A stretch of DNA of 64,000 bases from Zongyangia gallinarum (GTDB lineage: Bacteria > Bacillota > Clostridia > Oscillospirales > Ruminococcaceae). A program made the translations under genes and the position numbers. The stretch is taken from contig CAJFQY010000001.1 of the NCBI GenBank assembly GCA_904419315.1, forward strand, positions 173,591-237,590, in the 5' to 3' direction. Under the pieces are notes generated by a model. It searched no databases. It had not been told where the DNA came from and saw nothing but the letters and a program-made list of their open reading frames with translations. Positions 9,701 through 17,323 of this stretch are shown piece by piece. The stretch's first letter is position 1. Every line of letters starts with the position of its first letter.

Positions 9701-11515
9701 ATCCCCCTCCAGGATAAAGGAGGCTCCCTCAGGGATAACCACATCGGAGAAGGAGAATACGTTGCCGCCGTTGTCGTCGTTGTCTCCGCGGTAGCCTTTG
9801 TTGGTGATGGACCAGGTCCCCTCATCTTTGAAGCCGGTCAAGTTGGTGTTGAAGTTAGGCTCCTGGCTTTCCTGGAAGGTAACATTTTCGAAGGTAGCGG
9901 CGCCATTGTAGGAGCAAAGCCCTAAATAACCGCCAGCATAGTTTTCATAGGTGGTTTCCACCACCGGGGTGGCAGCGTCATTGACATAGACCCGGATGAT
10001 ATTGCCCGGGCTGACCGTCAGCTTTAGGTGGATGGGCTTGTCCCGGGTGCCTGGCTCTAGGATGCCGTCTGAATCCAGCAGGTCCAGATTGGGCACATTG
10101 AAGACTCTGGCCTTGCCGTTTTCGTGGTAGTTATTGATCTGCAGGGCGCACCAGTCAGCGCCGGGATTATCCCGGTTGGGGACGCCAAAGAGGAAGCCGG
10201 CCGCCTCGCAGCCCTCTTCCAGGGTTACGTCCGCCTCCATGGTGAAGTATTTGCCCTGGGTGGTGGACATGACAAAGTTGTTGCCGCCGGTGTTCTCTAC
10301 ATAGACGGGCTCCGTCCCCTCTCCTCCCTGGAAGCTGCCGCCGCTCCAGCCGGTGAGGGCCTCCCCCGTCACCGAAGGACCGCCATAGGTAATATTGACG
10401 TTCTGGAAGGTGGTGTCGGAATTGAAGGTCATCAGGGAAACTACGCCGCCGGTAAAGGTGTCCTTGGAATAAGAGTCCACCAGGATATCGTTGAGATAAT
10501 AGCGAAAGACGCCGTCGGTGTACTCAATGCGAAGGGTATAGTCTTTGGCCGCTGTTTCTTCCGCCGTCAGGTTCCTGCCGACGCTCCAAAAATCGCCGCC
10601 GGGGTACCGGTTTTTAAAGAGCCGGGTGGTATTGCCATACATCTTGTCAATATTGGCGCAGTACCAGGTTTCATTGGGATTGGCGGTGTTGGGGACAATG
10701 GCGATGCCGGCGCCGCCGCCCCCTTCGGGCACCTCAATGTGCAGTTTGCCTTCCAGCACAAAGTTTTTGCCGGTGGGGATGACCTCGTCGGAATAGGCGT
10801 AGGTGTTGCCCATGGCGGGATTATTGGCCCGATAGCCACTGTCGGTTATGGCCCAGTCACCGCCGGCCGCGTACCAGCCGGAAATGTTAGTGGAAAAACC
10901 GATCTGGGCCTCTTCTGTGTAGGTGATGTTTTCAAATACAGCGTCACCCTTCCAGGAGCAAAGCCCCAGATAACCGCCGGTATAGCCGTCATACTGGGCG
11001 GAGAGGGTGGGGGTATCGCTGTTGTTCAAAAAGACCCGCAGGTTGCCGGCGGCATCCATGGAAACCTTAATATGGACCTTCTGCTGCTGCACAGAAGGAT
11101 CGATGGACACCGCGGTATCCAGCTTGTCCAGGTTGGGCACGTGGAAAGCACGTACCCGGCTGGCCTCCACATGGAGGGCGCCCCAGGAAGAGCCGGGGTT
11201 TTCTTTGTCCTCCACAGCGAACATGAGTCCTGCCGCGTCGCCGGAGACCATGGTCATATCCGCCTCCATGGTGAACGCGGTGACACGGGTATCAGAGACG
11301 ACAAAGTTGTTGTCCCCGGTACTTGTCAGGGTTACCTTGCCGTTTTCTTCCTGAAAGTTGTTATGGGGGCTGGTCCATCCGCCTAAGGGCAGGGACTCTG
11401 CCGCCAAGACAGGAATCTGGGTCAGCAGGGTGGATAGGATCATGGCCATAGCCAAAGCCAGCGAAAGCAGGCGGCTGGGCCATCGTTTGCGTGAACGTGT
11501 TTGCATGGGAATCAT
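6779..11515 (-). CDS. Giant secreted, wall-anchored GH32 fructan hydrolase (levanase/inulinase type)
   Basis: 1578 residues. A signal peptide covers about residues 1-38. Then comes a duplicated unit of about 340 residues (roughly 40-385 and 385-725), each with two concanavalin-like beta-sandwich modules; compare FLNNSDTPTLSAQYDGYTGG in the first with related text in the second. A cadherin-like beta domain follows (about 730-825), then the GH32 catalytic domain with WMNDPNG near 840 (nucleophile Asp) and ECPDI near 1012 (acid/base Glu). The usual Arg-Asp-Pro motif reads SFDPKV near 953, so its Arg is replaced. Two more cadherin-like repeats, a Ser/Gly linker, NPASGD, a membrane helix and RKRK end the protein, a sortase-type anchor variant. 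Start M1 or M4 (11506) is uncertain because AAGGAG is only three bases from M1. Confidence 0.92.
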   Translation of the reverse strand: MIPMQTRSRKRWPSRLLSLALAMAMILSTLLTQIPVLAAESLPLGGWTSPHNNFQEENGKVTLTSTGDNNFVVSDTRVTAFTMEADMTMVSGDAAGLMFAVEDKENPGSSWGALHVEASRVRAFHVPNLDKLDTAVSIDPSVQQQKVHIKVSMDAAGNLRVFLNNSDTPTLSAQYDGYTGGYLGLCSWKGDAVFENITYTEEAQIGFSTNISGWYAAGGDWAITDSGYRANNPAMGNTYAYSDEVIPTGKNFVLEGKLHIEVPEGGGGAGIAIVPNTANPNETWYCANIDKMYGNTTRLFKNRYPGGDFWSVGRNLTAEETAAKDYTLRIEYTDGVFRYYLNDILVDSYSKDTFTGGVVSLMTFNSDTTFQNVNITYGGPSVTGEALTGWSGGSFQGGEGTEPVYVENTGGNNFVMSTTQGKYFTMEADVTLEEGCEAAGFLFGVPNRDNPGADWCALQINNYHENGKARVFNVPNLDLLDSDGILEPGTRDKPIHLKLTVSPGNIIRVYVNDAATPVVETTYENYAGGYLGLCSYNGAATFENVTFQESQEPNFNTNLTGFKDEGTWSITNKGYRGDNDDNGGNVFSFSDVVIPEGASFILEGDLHIDNPKGGAGLVIAQNPANPYETWICANIDKYYGSTTRLFKNNGADVWGISGGLTSAQIAAQDYHLRIECINNAFSYYLDGVLIGTWNDPDFNGGTIGVMTFGSDTTFDNLYYYLAEDIPQLTSLEVIGATLDQPFDPATTAYTATVENTVSSIRIKAEAKDRFELKLNNSVIHSGVESADIPLRVGKNTLKLVVSDDETKLSLPIDITIYREVDEETIYEGDYRPQFHFTPQTMWMNDPNGLTYNAATGEYHMYYQYNPESLDWGTPHWGHAVSKDLIHWTDYGIVLSGNICSGGGVIDYNNCSGLFDESVPPEARMVFFYNGLRVAYSTDGGYTLNKVDTPDVPGSFDPKVVWYEDAAMENGGVWLAITGGQGTDCKLYTSNDLLHWTYNSSALDKDGNTMETECPDIYPLALDGDNGNIKWVINAGGVFYVVGNVTKDDSGILHFRAETDKLIFNGDSRGASATVTGQNYATSTYFNDAKDRRISVSWLIDSSAASLGTEKCWNGAQSLPLETQLKTVDGQMRLITYPVEEVDTLRSGILYETENNSVAPDSPNILEGVTGIYYDIEGEFTLDDNVTEFGFVLRKGNGQQTVVKYDVENGQMVVDKSQGGPATGGICPIAMAPMENGKVKLRILVDTSVIEAFGNDGQAAVSTLFFPDASSDGMEFYTLGGNVTIDSLTIYSMNSAWEEPVPEPVPTELSGLELSNGTLDPAFDKDTLNYTATVANSVSSVKVMPTYTGDTAVTVNGKDVASGSYSEDIALEVGPNAITVAAGDKTYTITVTREEEEQPPVGEKPLLDGLELSEGTLTPAFDKDTFSYTAAVGNEVEGVQVKAFFADGITAMLGEEALESGVYSEEIPLQVGENEIVVTLSLEGEESEYVIVVTREEEAVTEPEPTPGTDKPSIPGSDEDQAGGGDWDWPSGSGNDSANGSGSGEKENPASGDSSMVAGALAVLALSAGAAVILSRKRK

Positions 11516-11592
11516 TCACTCCTTCTTCTCAATGTGATAAACTTCCCTTAAGCCTTTAAGCCTTTTACCAAAAGGGAAATATAAGCAATATC

Positions 11593-11621
11593 ATTATAAT
11601 AAATGTGGCGATATTTATCAA
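11593..11621 (-). promoter_or_regulatory. Sigma-A promoter of the GH32 gene
   Basis: On the minus strand TTGATA (11621-11616) and TATAAT (11598-11593) are 17 bases apart. The transcript would have a leader of about 70 bases containing the tandem repeat AGGCTTAAAGGCTTAA. Confidence 0.75.
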
Positions 11622-11844
11622 TAATTAAAGGTAATTTAGAATAAATTTTATGCGGAATTTACTGATTTTTTGATGCTTTATTCATAGATAGAAGAAATCA
11701 ACATCAAGGATAAAATGCAGAAAATGAAACTGCAACATTCAAGCAATCTGTCTAAATAGAGAGATTGTTTCTGTGAAAGCTTACAAAGTAAAATGCACTG
11801 AAACACGGGAATTTTAGAGCTTTTTGAGAACTTTCAAAAGGGTA
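11622..11844. other. AT-rich intergenic region between divergent promoters
   Basis: The interval between the GH32 promoter and the MATE promoter is AT-rich. I see no gene, RNA or strong repeat in it. Confidence 0.45.
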
Positions 11845-11872
11845 TTGCGGCCGGAAATCTTTGTGATATAAT
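11845..11872 (+). promoter_or_regulatory. Promoter of the MATE transporter gene
   Basis: TTGCGG (11845-11850) and an extended -10, TGATATAAT (TATAAT at 11867-11872), with a 16-base spacer. The -10 overlaps the first possible ATG of the frame, so translation must start further downstream. Confidence 0.65.
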
Positions 11873-11927
11873 GGGCGAGGATTTGCAGGAAATGTACTTT
11901 AGAAATTCACGGAAGAAGGCGGCCTTT

Positions 11928-13310
11928 ATGATTGCCTATCAGGATTCAACCAAACAGGTATTTAAGATGTCGGTGCCCATCTTTGTGGAGCTGCTTTTGC
12001 AACTTCTTGTGGGCAATGTGGACCAATTTATGGTCAGCCACTACTCGCAAAATTCGGTGGCCGCCATCGGAAACGCCAACCAAGTGATGAATATTGTTAT
12101 CATTGTCCTCAATGTGATGAGCGTTGCTACCACCATTTTGCTCTCCCAATATTTAGGTGCGGACAATCGCCGCAAAATCGGCGAGGTCTGCAATATATCG
12201 GTGCTGATTATCGCGGTGACAAGCCTTGTTACCACAGCTGCCATCGTCATACTGCACCGCCAGATTTTTGTTTGGATGCAGATTCCGGAAGAGATCATCG
12301 GAGAAGCCAGCAGCTATCTGCTCATTGTGGGCAGCTGTATCCTCATCCAGGGCCTTTATATGACATTTGCGGCCATCTTGCGCTCCTTTGCCATGCTGGG
12401 ACATGTGATGATGGTATCCCTCATCATGAACCTGCTCAATATTGTGGGCAACGCCATCCTCATCAACGGACTTTTGGGCGCCCCCCGTCTTGGCATTGTA
12501 GGGGCGGCCATTTCCACCGATGTCAGCAAGTTCATTGGTCTGGTCATCGTCTTTTTCCTTTTCCTGAAAAAAACGGGAATTCGTATTTCTCCCGTTTATT
12601 TTCGTCCTTTTCCCAAGGATACAGCCAAAAAACTCCTCTTTATTGGGCTGCCCTCCTGCGGGGAGGAGCTTTCCTATAACCTGTCTCAGATTGTAATCCT
12701 GGGGTTGATCAACATTTTTGGTACGACGGTCATCGCCACCAAGGTTTATTGCAGTATGCTGGCCAATGTGGCCTATGTTTACACCACGGCCATTGCCCAG
12801 GCCACCCAAATCGCTTTGGGCTACCTCATCGGAGCAGGACAGCTGGATCGGGTGAGCTATCGGGTGAAACGAACCCTGGGGATATCTATTTTGGCATCCC
12901 TCTCTCTGATCCTGGTCATCTTCCTTGGAAGTGATTGGATCTTCTCCCTCTTTACCGATGACCCGGCAGTCCATGCCCTAGGCAGGGAAATCATTCTGGT
13001 AGAATTTCTCTTAGAGCTTGGCCGGGCGGTCAACATCGTCATGAGCCGGTGTCTGGTAGCCGCTGGAGATGTGAAGGTGCCGGTGGCGGTAGGCGTCATC
13101 TTTATGTGGAGTGTAGCTGTCGCCCTAGGCTATCTCTTCGGCATTGTTTTAGGATACGGTTTGGTGGGCATCTGGATTGCCATGGCCCTGGATGAATGTG
13201 TCAGAGCGGTGGTATTCCTGGTCCGGTTCCGTACCGGGAAATGGAGGGAAAAGCTGATGGTCAATGCCCCCGCTGACCAGCCAAAACCGGTGGGAGAACC
13301 GGTCCTTTGA
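11928..13310 (+). CDS. MATE-family multidrug/metabolite exporter
   Basis: About 460 residues with twelve predicted membrane helices in two MatE halves. Typical features are SVPIFVELLLQLLVGNVDQF in helix 1, VAAIGNANQV, LLSQYLGAD and GLPSCGEELSYNLSQ at the start of the second half. MATE proteins export cationic compounds in exchange for Na+ or H+. Three in-frame ATGs exist. The first (11871) overlaps the promoter -10. The second (11892) has AGGAA directly adjacent. The third (11928) has GAAGG eight bases upstream and places the first helix normally, so I use it. The gene stands alone and its substrate is unknown. Confidence 0.9.
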   Translation: MIAYQDSTKQVFKMSVPIFVELLLQLLVGNVDQFMVSHYSQNSVAAIGNANQVMNIVIIVLNVMSVATTILLSQYLGADNRRKIGEVCNISVLIIAVTSLVTTAAIVILHRQIFVWMQIPEEIIGEASSYLLIVGSCILIQGLYMTFAAILRSFAMLGHVMMVSLIMNLLNIVGNAILINGLLGAPRLGIVGAAISTDVSKFIGLVIVFFLFLKKTGIRISPVYFRPFPKDTAKKLLFIGLPSCGEELSYNLSQIVILGLINIFGTTVIATKVYCSMLANVAYVYTTAIAQATQIALGYLIGAGQLDRVSYRVKRTLGISILASLSLILVIFLGSDWIFSLFTDDPAVHALGREIILVEFLLELGRAVNIVMSRCLVAAGDVKVPVAVGVIFMWSVAVALGYLFGIVLGYGLVGIWIAMALDECVRAVVFLVRFRTGKWREKLMVNAPADQPKPVGEPVL

Positions 13311-13332
13311 TGCAAAAATTCTGTAAAAATTC

Positions 13333-13360
13333 TTGACATTCCGGATTTTCGGGATATAAT
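13333..13360 (+). promoter_or_regulatory. Sigma-A promoter of the aspS-gatC/gatA/gatB operon
   Basis: A consensus TTGACA (13333-13338) and TATAAT (13355-13360) with a 16-base spacer, 23 bases after the MATE stop codon. Transcription would start near 13367, at the beginning of the T-box leader. Confidence 0.88.
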
Positions 13361-13366
13361 AGAAAA

Positions 13367-13655
13367 AAATTACCACATCAATAGCGATGATGGGAAGAGT
13401 ATTTTGGAATGGTAGCCACAGAGAGCCGGGGAGGGTGGAAGCCCGGCGCGGATTTCCAGAAGAAGAACATCCCGGAGCTGCTGGCCGAAAGCAAAAGCGA
13501 GTAGATCCAGCCGCAGGCGGAGCGTTATAGCCGCTGGGCATAGGAGCAAGGACCTGTGCCGAAAGGGAACTGCAAAGGCGCAGTTCAAACTGGGTGGCAC
13601 CACGGGAAGTCAAAGGCTTTTCGTCCCTTTTTCGGGGACGAAAAGCCTTTTTTAT
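13367..13655 (+). ncRNA. T-box riboswitch leader with Asn (and overlapping Glu) specifier
   Basis: Conserved T-box elements appear in order: AGAGTA (13397-13401 region), AGAGAGC (13419-13425), the GGTGGAA apical motif (13434-13440), AGTAG, and the T-box sequence GGGTGGCACCACGG at about 13592-13605. In stem I, TTTTGGAA (13402-13409) pairs with TTCCAGAA (13454-13461), and GGGA pairs with TCCC below. The 3' side of the specifier loop between them is GAAGAACA (13462-13469). It offers AAC (Asn, 13466-13468) overlapping GAA (Glu, 13465-13467). The bulge base C in TGGC fits a G discriminator, as in tRNA-Asn. The terminator is a 16-bp stem (13612-13627 with 13635-13650) followed by T's. Uncharged tRNA should favour readthrough into the operon. 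Confidence 0.92.
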
Positions 13656-13768
13656 TTGAAGCAAGCTTATAGCTGTCCCATTGGTTTTGTGATCATGGCG
13701 GTCCAGATCCAACAAACAAAGACACAACCGGCCCTGGGATGGGCCAATGGATAAAGGGGGTCAATCGG

Positions 13769-15862
13769 ATGAAAAGAACAGGTTATTGCGGCGCGTTCCG
13801 GGAGGAAAGCGTAGGACAGACGGTGACAGCCATGGGCTGGGTCCAGTCCAAACGGGATATGGGCGGCGTCATCTTTATCGATCTCAGGGATAGGGAAGGC
13901 ACCCTCCAGGTGGTTTTTAACGCCGCCAATCTTCTGCCGGAGGAATTTGCCCTGGCGGAGAGTCTCAAAAATGAATCGGTTATCGCCGTCCAGGGGCCGC
14001 TGTGTATCAGGGATGAGGAAACCTACAACCCCCGCATCCCCACCGGCACCATTGAATTGCGGGCCCGGAAGTTGGAGCTTCTCTCCAGCGCAAGGCCCCT
14101 GCCCTTCCCCATAGAGGAAGGGGGCAGTGTCCGGGAAGAGGTGCGGCTCAGATACCGGTATCTGGACATCCGGCGGCCGAATATGCTTCGCAATCTGCGG
14201 TTTCGCCATAAGCTTCAGGGGATCACAGAGCGCTATCTGGACGATATGGGCTTTATCGCGGTGGAAACCCCCATCCTCACCAAGTCCACGCCGGAGGGAG
14301 CCCGGGATTACCTGGTGCCCAGCCGGGTCCATCCGGGGGAATTTTACGCCCTGCCCCAGTCCCCCCAGATTTTCAAGCAGCTTTTGATGGTGGGCGGTGT
14401 GGACCGATACTACCAGGTGGCCCGGTGCTTCCGGGATGAGGACCTGCGGGCCGACCGGCAGCCGGAATTTACCCAGGTGGACATGGAGATGTCCTTTGTG
14501 GATCAGGAGGACATCCTGGAGCATCTGGAAAAGCTTTTTAAACATATTTTCCGCCAGATGATGGGGCGGGAAATTGAGGGGCCATTCCCGCGGATGACCT
14601 GGCAGGAAGCCATGGACCGCTATGGTTCCGACAAGCCGGACCTGCGGTTTGATCTGCCCATTGTGGATCTGACCGATATTGCCAGGTCCTGCGGGTTTTC
14701 GGTGTTTCGAAAGGTGGCCGACGCTGGCGGCGTGGTGCGGGCGATTAATGTCAAGGGCTGCGCCGATTTTACCCGCACCCAGATTGAGGATCTCACCCGC
14801 AAGGCCCAGAGCTATGGCGCCGGCGGCATGGCTTGGATTGCCCGAAAGCCCGACGGTTCCCTCTATTCCATTCTGACAAAATACTTTACCAAAGAGGAGA
14901 TGGATGCCATCCTGGCAAGGGTGGACGCTAAGCCCGGCGACTTTATCCTCTTTGGAGCCGGGACCCTTGCCAAGGTACGGGACACCCTGGGACGGCTTCG
15001 GCTGGATTTGGGGGAGATGCTGGGTCTGCGGCGGAAGGATGACTTCCGGTTTCTCATGGTCACCGACTTCCCTCAGTTTGAGTATTCGGAGGAAGAAGGC
15101 CGGTTTGTAGCCACCCATCACCCCTTTACCATGCCCTATCCTGAGGATGTGCCCTATCTGCTGACCGATCCAGGCCGGGTTCGGGCCCAGGCATATGACG
15201 TGGTGCTAAACGGCGTGGAGCTGGGTTCCGGCAGCATCCGTATCCATGACGACCAGATTCAGCAGAAGATGTTTGAGGCATTAGGCTTTACCGACGAAGA
15301 AATCGAAAACCGGTTTGGATTTATGGTTCACGCCTTCCAGTATGGCACTCCGCCCCACGGCGGCTTCGCCTTTGGATTAGACCGGCTGGCCATGCTGCTG
15401 TTGGGGGAGGACTCCCTGCGGCAGGTCATCGCTTTCCCCAAGGTCAAGGACGCCTCCTGCCCCTTGACAGGGGCGCCGGGAATGGTGGACGATGAGCAGC
15501 TGGAGGCCCTTCACCTGGGCGTTGGGGAGGTCCAGCGACGCAGGGCGGACAAAGGCGCCGGAGGCTCCCGGAAGAAAACCGTGGACATTGATGTGGATAA
15601 TGTGGCCGATTTATCCAAGCTCACCTTGAGCCCGGAGGAGAAAAAGGCCATGAAGCAGGAGCTTTCGGCCATCATCGCCTTTGCCGATCAGCTTTCCGCC
15701 CTGGATACCGAGGGGGTGGAGCCCACCGCCCATGTGCTTCCTATGAAAAATGTGTTCCGGGAGGATGTGGTGGTTCCCAGCTTTGACCGGGATTTGCTGC
15801 TGCAAAATACACCAACCGCGCAGGATGGCTATATTTATGTGCCCAAAGTGGTGGAAGAGTAA
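13769..15862 (+). CDS. aspS: Aspartyl-tRNA synthetase fused to GatC (AspRS-GatC)
   Basis: 697 residues. Residues 1 to about 590 are a complete bacterial AspRS: anticodon-binding OB fold (GWVQSKRDMGGVIFIDLRD), class II motif 2 (FRDEDLRADRQPEF), the GAD insertion domain, and motif 3 (FAFGLDRLAMLLLGED). After a Lys/Arg/Gly linker, residues about 602-697 are a full-length GatC: ADLSKLTLSPEEKKAMKQEL, LDTEGVEPTAHVLP and NVFREDVV. No stop or frameshift separates them. Since GatA and GatB follow at once, the synthetase is probably non-discriminating, making Asp-tRNA-Asn for amidation (inference). The residue that separates His-type from Leu-type enzymes is Met here (KRDMGG). The start is set by AAAGGGGG upstream; the 10 extra codons before it lack a site. 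Confidence 0.93.
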   Translation: MKRTGYCGAFREESVGQTVTAMGWVQSKRDMGGVIFIDLRDREGTLQVVFNAANLLPEEFALAESLKNESVIAVQGPLCIRDEETYNPRIPTGTIELRARKLELLSSARPLPFPIEEGGSVREEVRLRYRYLDIRRPNMLRNLRFRHKLQGITERYLDDMGFIAVETPILTKSTPEGARDYLVPSRVHPGEFYALPQSPQIFKQLLMVGGVDRYYQVARCFRDEDLRADRQPEFTQVDMEMSFVDQEDILEHLEKLFKHIFRQMMGREIEGPFPRMTWQEAMDRYGSDKPDLRFDLPIVDLTDIARSCGFSVFRKVADAGGVVRAINVKGCADFTRTQIEDLTRKAQSYGAGGMAWIARKPDGSLYSILTKYFTKEEMDAILARVDAKPGDFILFGAGTLAKVRDTLGRLRLDLGEMLGLRRKDDFRFLMVTDFPQFEYSEEEGRFVATHHPFTMPYPEDVPYLLTDPGRVRAQAYDVVLNGVELGSGSIRIHDDQIQQKMFEALGFTDEEIENRFGFMVHAFQYGTPPHGGFAFGLDRLAMLLLGEDSLRQVIAFPKVKDASCPLTGAPGMVDDEQLEALHLGVGEVQRRRADKGAGGSRKKTVDIDVDNVADLSKLTLSPEEKKAMKQELSAIIAFADQLSALDTEGVEPTAHVLPMKNVFREDVVVPSFDRDLLLQNTPTAQDGYIYVPKVVEE

Positions 15863-15874
15863 GGGGGGAGAAAG

Positions 15875-17323
15875 ATGAAACTAACAGATATGACAGCATA
15901 TGAGCTGTCCCAGGCGTTGGAGAAAATGGAAATTTCTTCGGTGGAGGCTACCCAGGCCTATCTGGAGGCCATTGAGGAAAAGGACGGGGAAACCGCCGCC
16001 TATCTCACCGTCACCGGGGAGATAGCGCTTGCCGCCGCCGAGAAGGTTGATGAGCGCCGGGCGGCAGGAGAAAGCCTGCATCCCTTGGCCGGGGTTCCAG
16101 GGGCCATCAAAGATAACATCTGCACCAAAGGGGTGAAAACCACCTGTGCCTCTAAGATGCTGGGCAACTTCATCCCTCCCTATGATGCGGCGGTGATGGA
16201 GCGGCTTCAGGAGCGGCAGATGGTGATGCTGGGTAAGACCAACATGGATGAATTTGCCATGGGTTCCACCACCGAAAACAGCTTTTATAAGGTGACCCGC
16301 AACCCCCGGGATCCCTCCCGGGTGCCAGGAGGCAGTTCGGGAGGCAGTGCCGCCGCGGTGGGAGCCAACGAGGCGGCCTATGCCTTGGGCTCTGACACCG
16401 GCGGCTCCATCCGCCAGCCCGCGGCCTTTTGCGGTGTAGTGGGGATGAAGCCTACCTATGGTTTGGTTTCCCGCTACGGCCTCATCGCCTTTGCCTCCTC
16501 CCTGGATCAGATCGGCCCGCTGACCCGGGACGTGCGGGATAATGCGATGGTCCTCACCGCCATCGCGGGGCACGATAAGCGGGACGCTACCAGCGTTGAC
16601 CGGACCTACGGCGACTTTGCCGAAGGGATAGAGGGGGGCGTCAGGGGAATGAAGATTGCCCTCCCCCAGGAATATTTTGGGGAGGGGCTGTCTCCGGAAA
16701 TCCGGGACGCCATCCTGGCAGTGGCCAAAGCGTACCGCAGCCTGGGCGCTGAGATCGAAGAGGTTTCCATGAAGAGCCTGGGCCACGCGCTGCCCGCCTA
16801 CTATATCCTTTCCAGTGCGGAAGCCTCCTCCAACCTGGCCCGATTTGACGGGGTCAAGTACGGGTTCAGGGCTGAAAACTACGAAAGTATAGACGATCTG
16901 TATAAAAACACCCGGAGCGAGGGATTTGGCCCTGAGGTCAAACGGAGGATTATGCTGGGTTCCTTCGCGCTGAGCTCCGGATACTACGACGCTTACTATA
17001 AAAAGGCGCTGCAGGCCCGCACCCTCATTGTGGAGGATATGAACCGGGTATTCCGTTCCTGCGACATGATCCTTTCCCCCGTGGCGCCTACCACCGCCTA
17101 CCGTATCGGGGAGAAGGTCAGCGATCCCCTTTCCATGTACCTGGGGGATGTCTATACCGTGCCGGTGAATATGGCTGGGATGCCCGCCCTGTCCCTGCCC
17201 TGTGGTGAGGATAAGGAAGGGCTGCCCATCGGCATGCAGCTGATCGGCCCCGCCTTTTCAGAGCGCAAGCTCTACCAGGCGGGCTACGCCTTGGAAATGT
17301 GGAGAAAGGGGGAGAAAAAATGA
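15875..17323 (+). CDS. gatA: Asp/Glu-tRNA amidotransferase subunit A
   Basis: 482 residues, normal for GatA. It is the glutaminase/amidase subunit that releases ammonia from glutamine for Asp-tRNA-Asn or Glu-tRNA-Gln. The amidase-signature triad is visible: Lys in GAIKDNI, Ser in GGSSGGSAAA, and Ser in SDTGGSIRQP. GMKPTYGLVSRYGLIAFASS is characteristic of GatA. AAGGGGGAG precedes the ATG, 12 bases after the aspS-gatC stop. Its stop overlaps the gatB start by four bases, so the subunits are made together. Confidence 0.97.
   Translation: MKLTDMTAYELSQALEKMEISSVEATQAYLEAIEEKDGETAAYLTVTGEIALAAAEKVDERRAAGESLHPLAGVPGAIKDNICTKGVKTTCASKMLGNFIPPYDAAVMERLQERQMVMLGKTNMDEFAMGSTTENSFYKVTRNPRDPSRVPGGSSGGSAAAVGANEAAYALGSDTGGSIRQPAAFCGVVGMKPTYGLVSRYGLIAFASSLDQIGPLTRDVRDNAMVLTAIAGHDKRDATSVDRTYGDFAEGIEGGVRGMKIALPQEYFGEGLSPEIRDAILAVAKAYRSLGAEIEEVSMKSLGHALPAYYILSSAEASSNLARFDGVKYGFRAENYESIDDLYKNTRSEGFGPEVKRRIMLGSFALSSGYYDAYYKKALQARTLIVEDMNRVFRSCDMILSPVAPTTAYRIGEKVSDPLSMYLGDVYTVPVNMAGMPALSLPCGEDKEGLPIGMQLIGPAFSERKLYQAGYALEMWRKGEKK

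Noticed and set aside
8357..9925. 522-codon open frame on the plus strand
   Set aside because: It is a mirror of the GH32 enzyme; its translation shows low-complexity hydrophobic repeats and no ribosome site. The same holds for 10124-11386.
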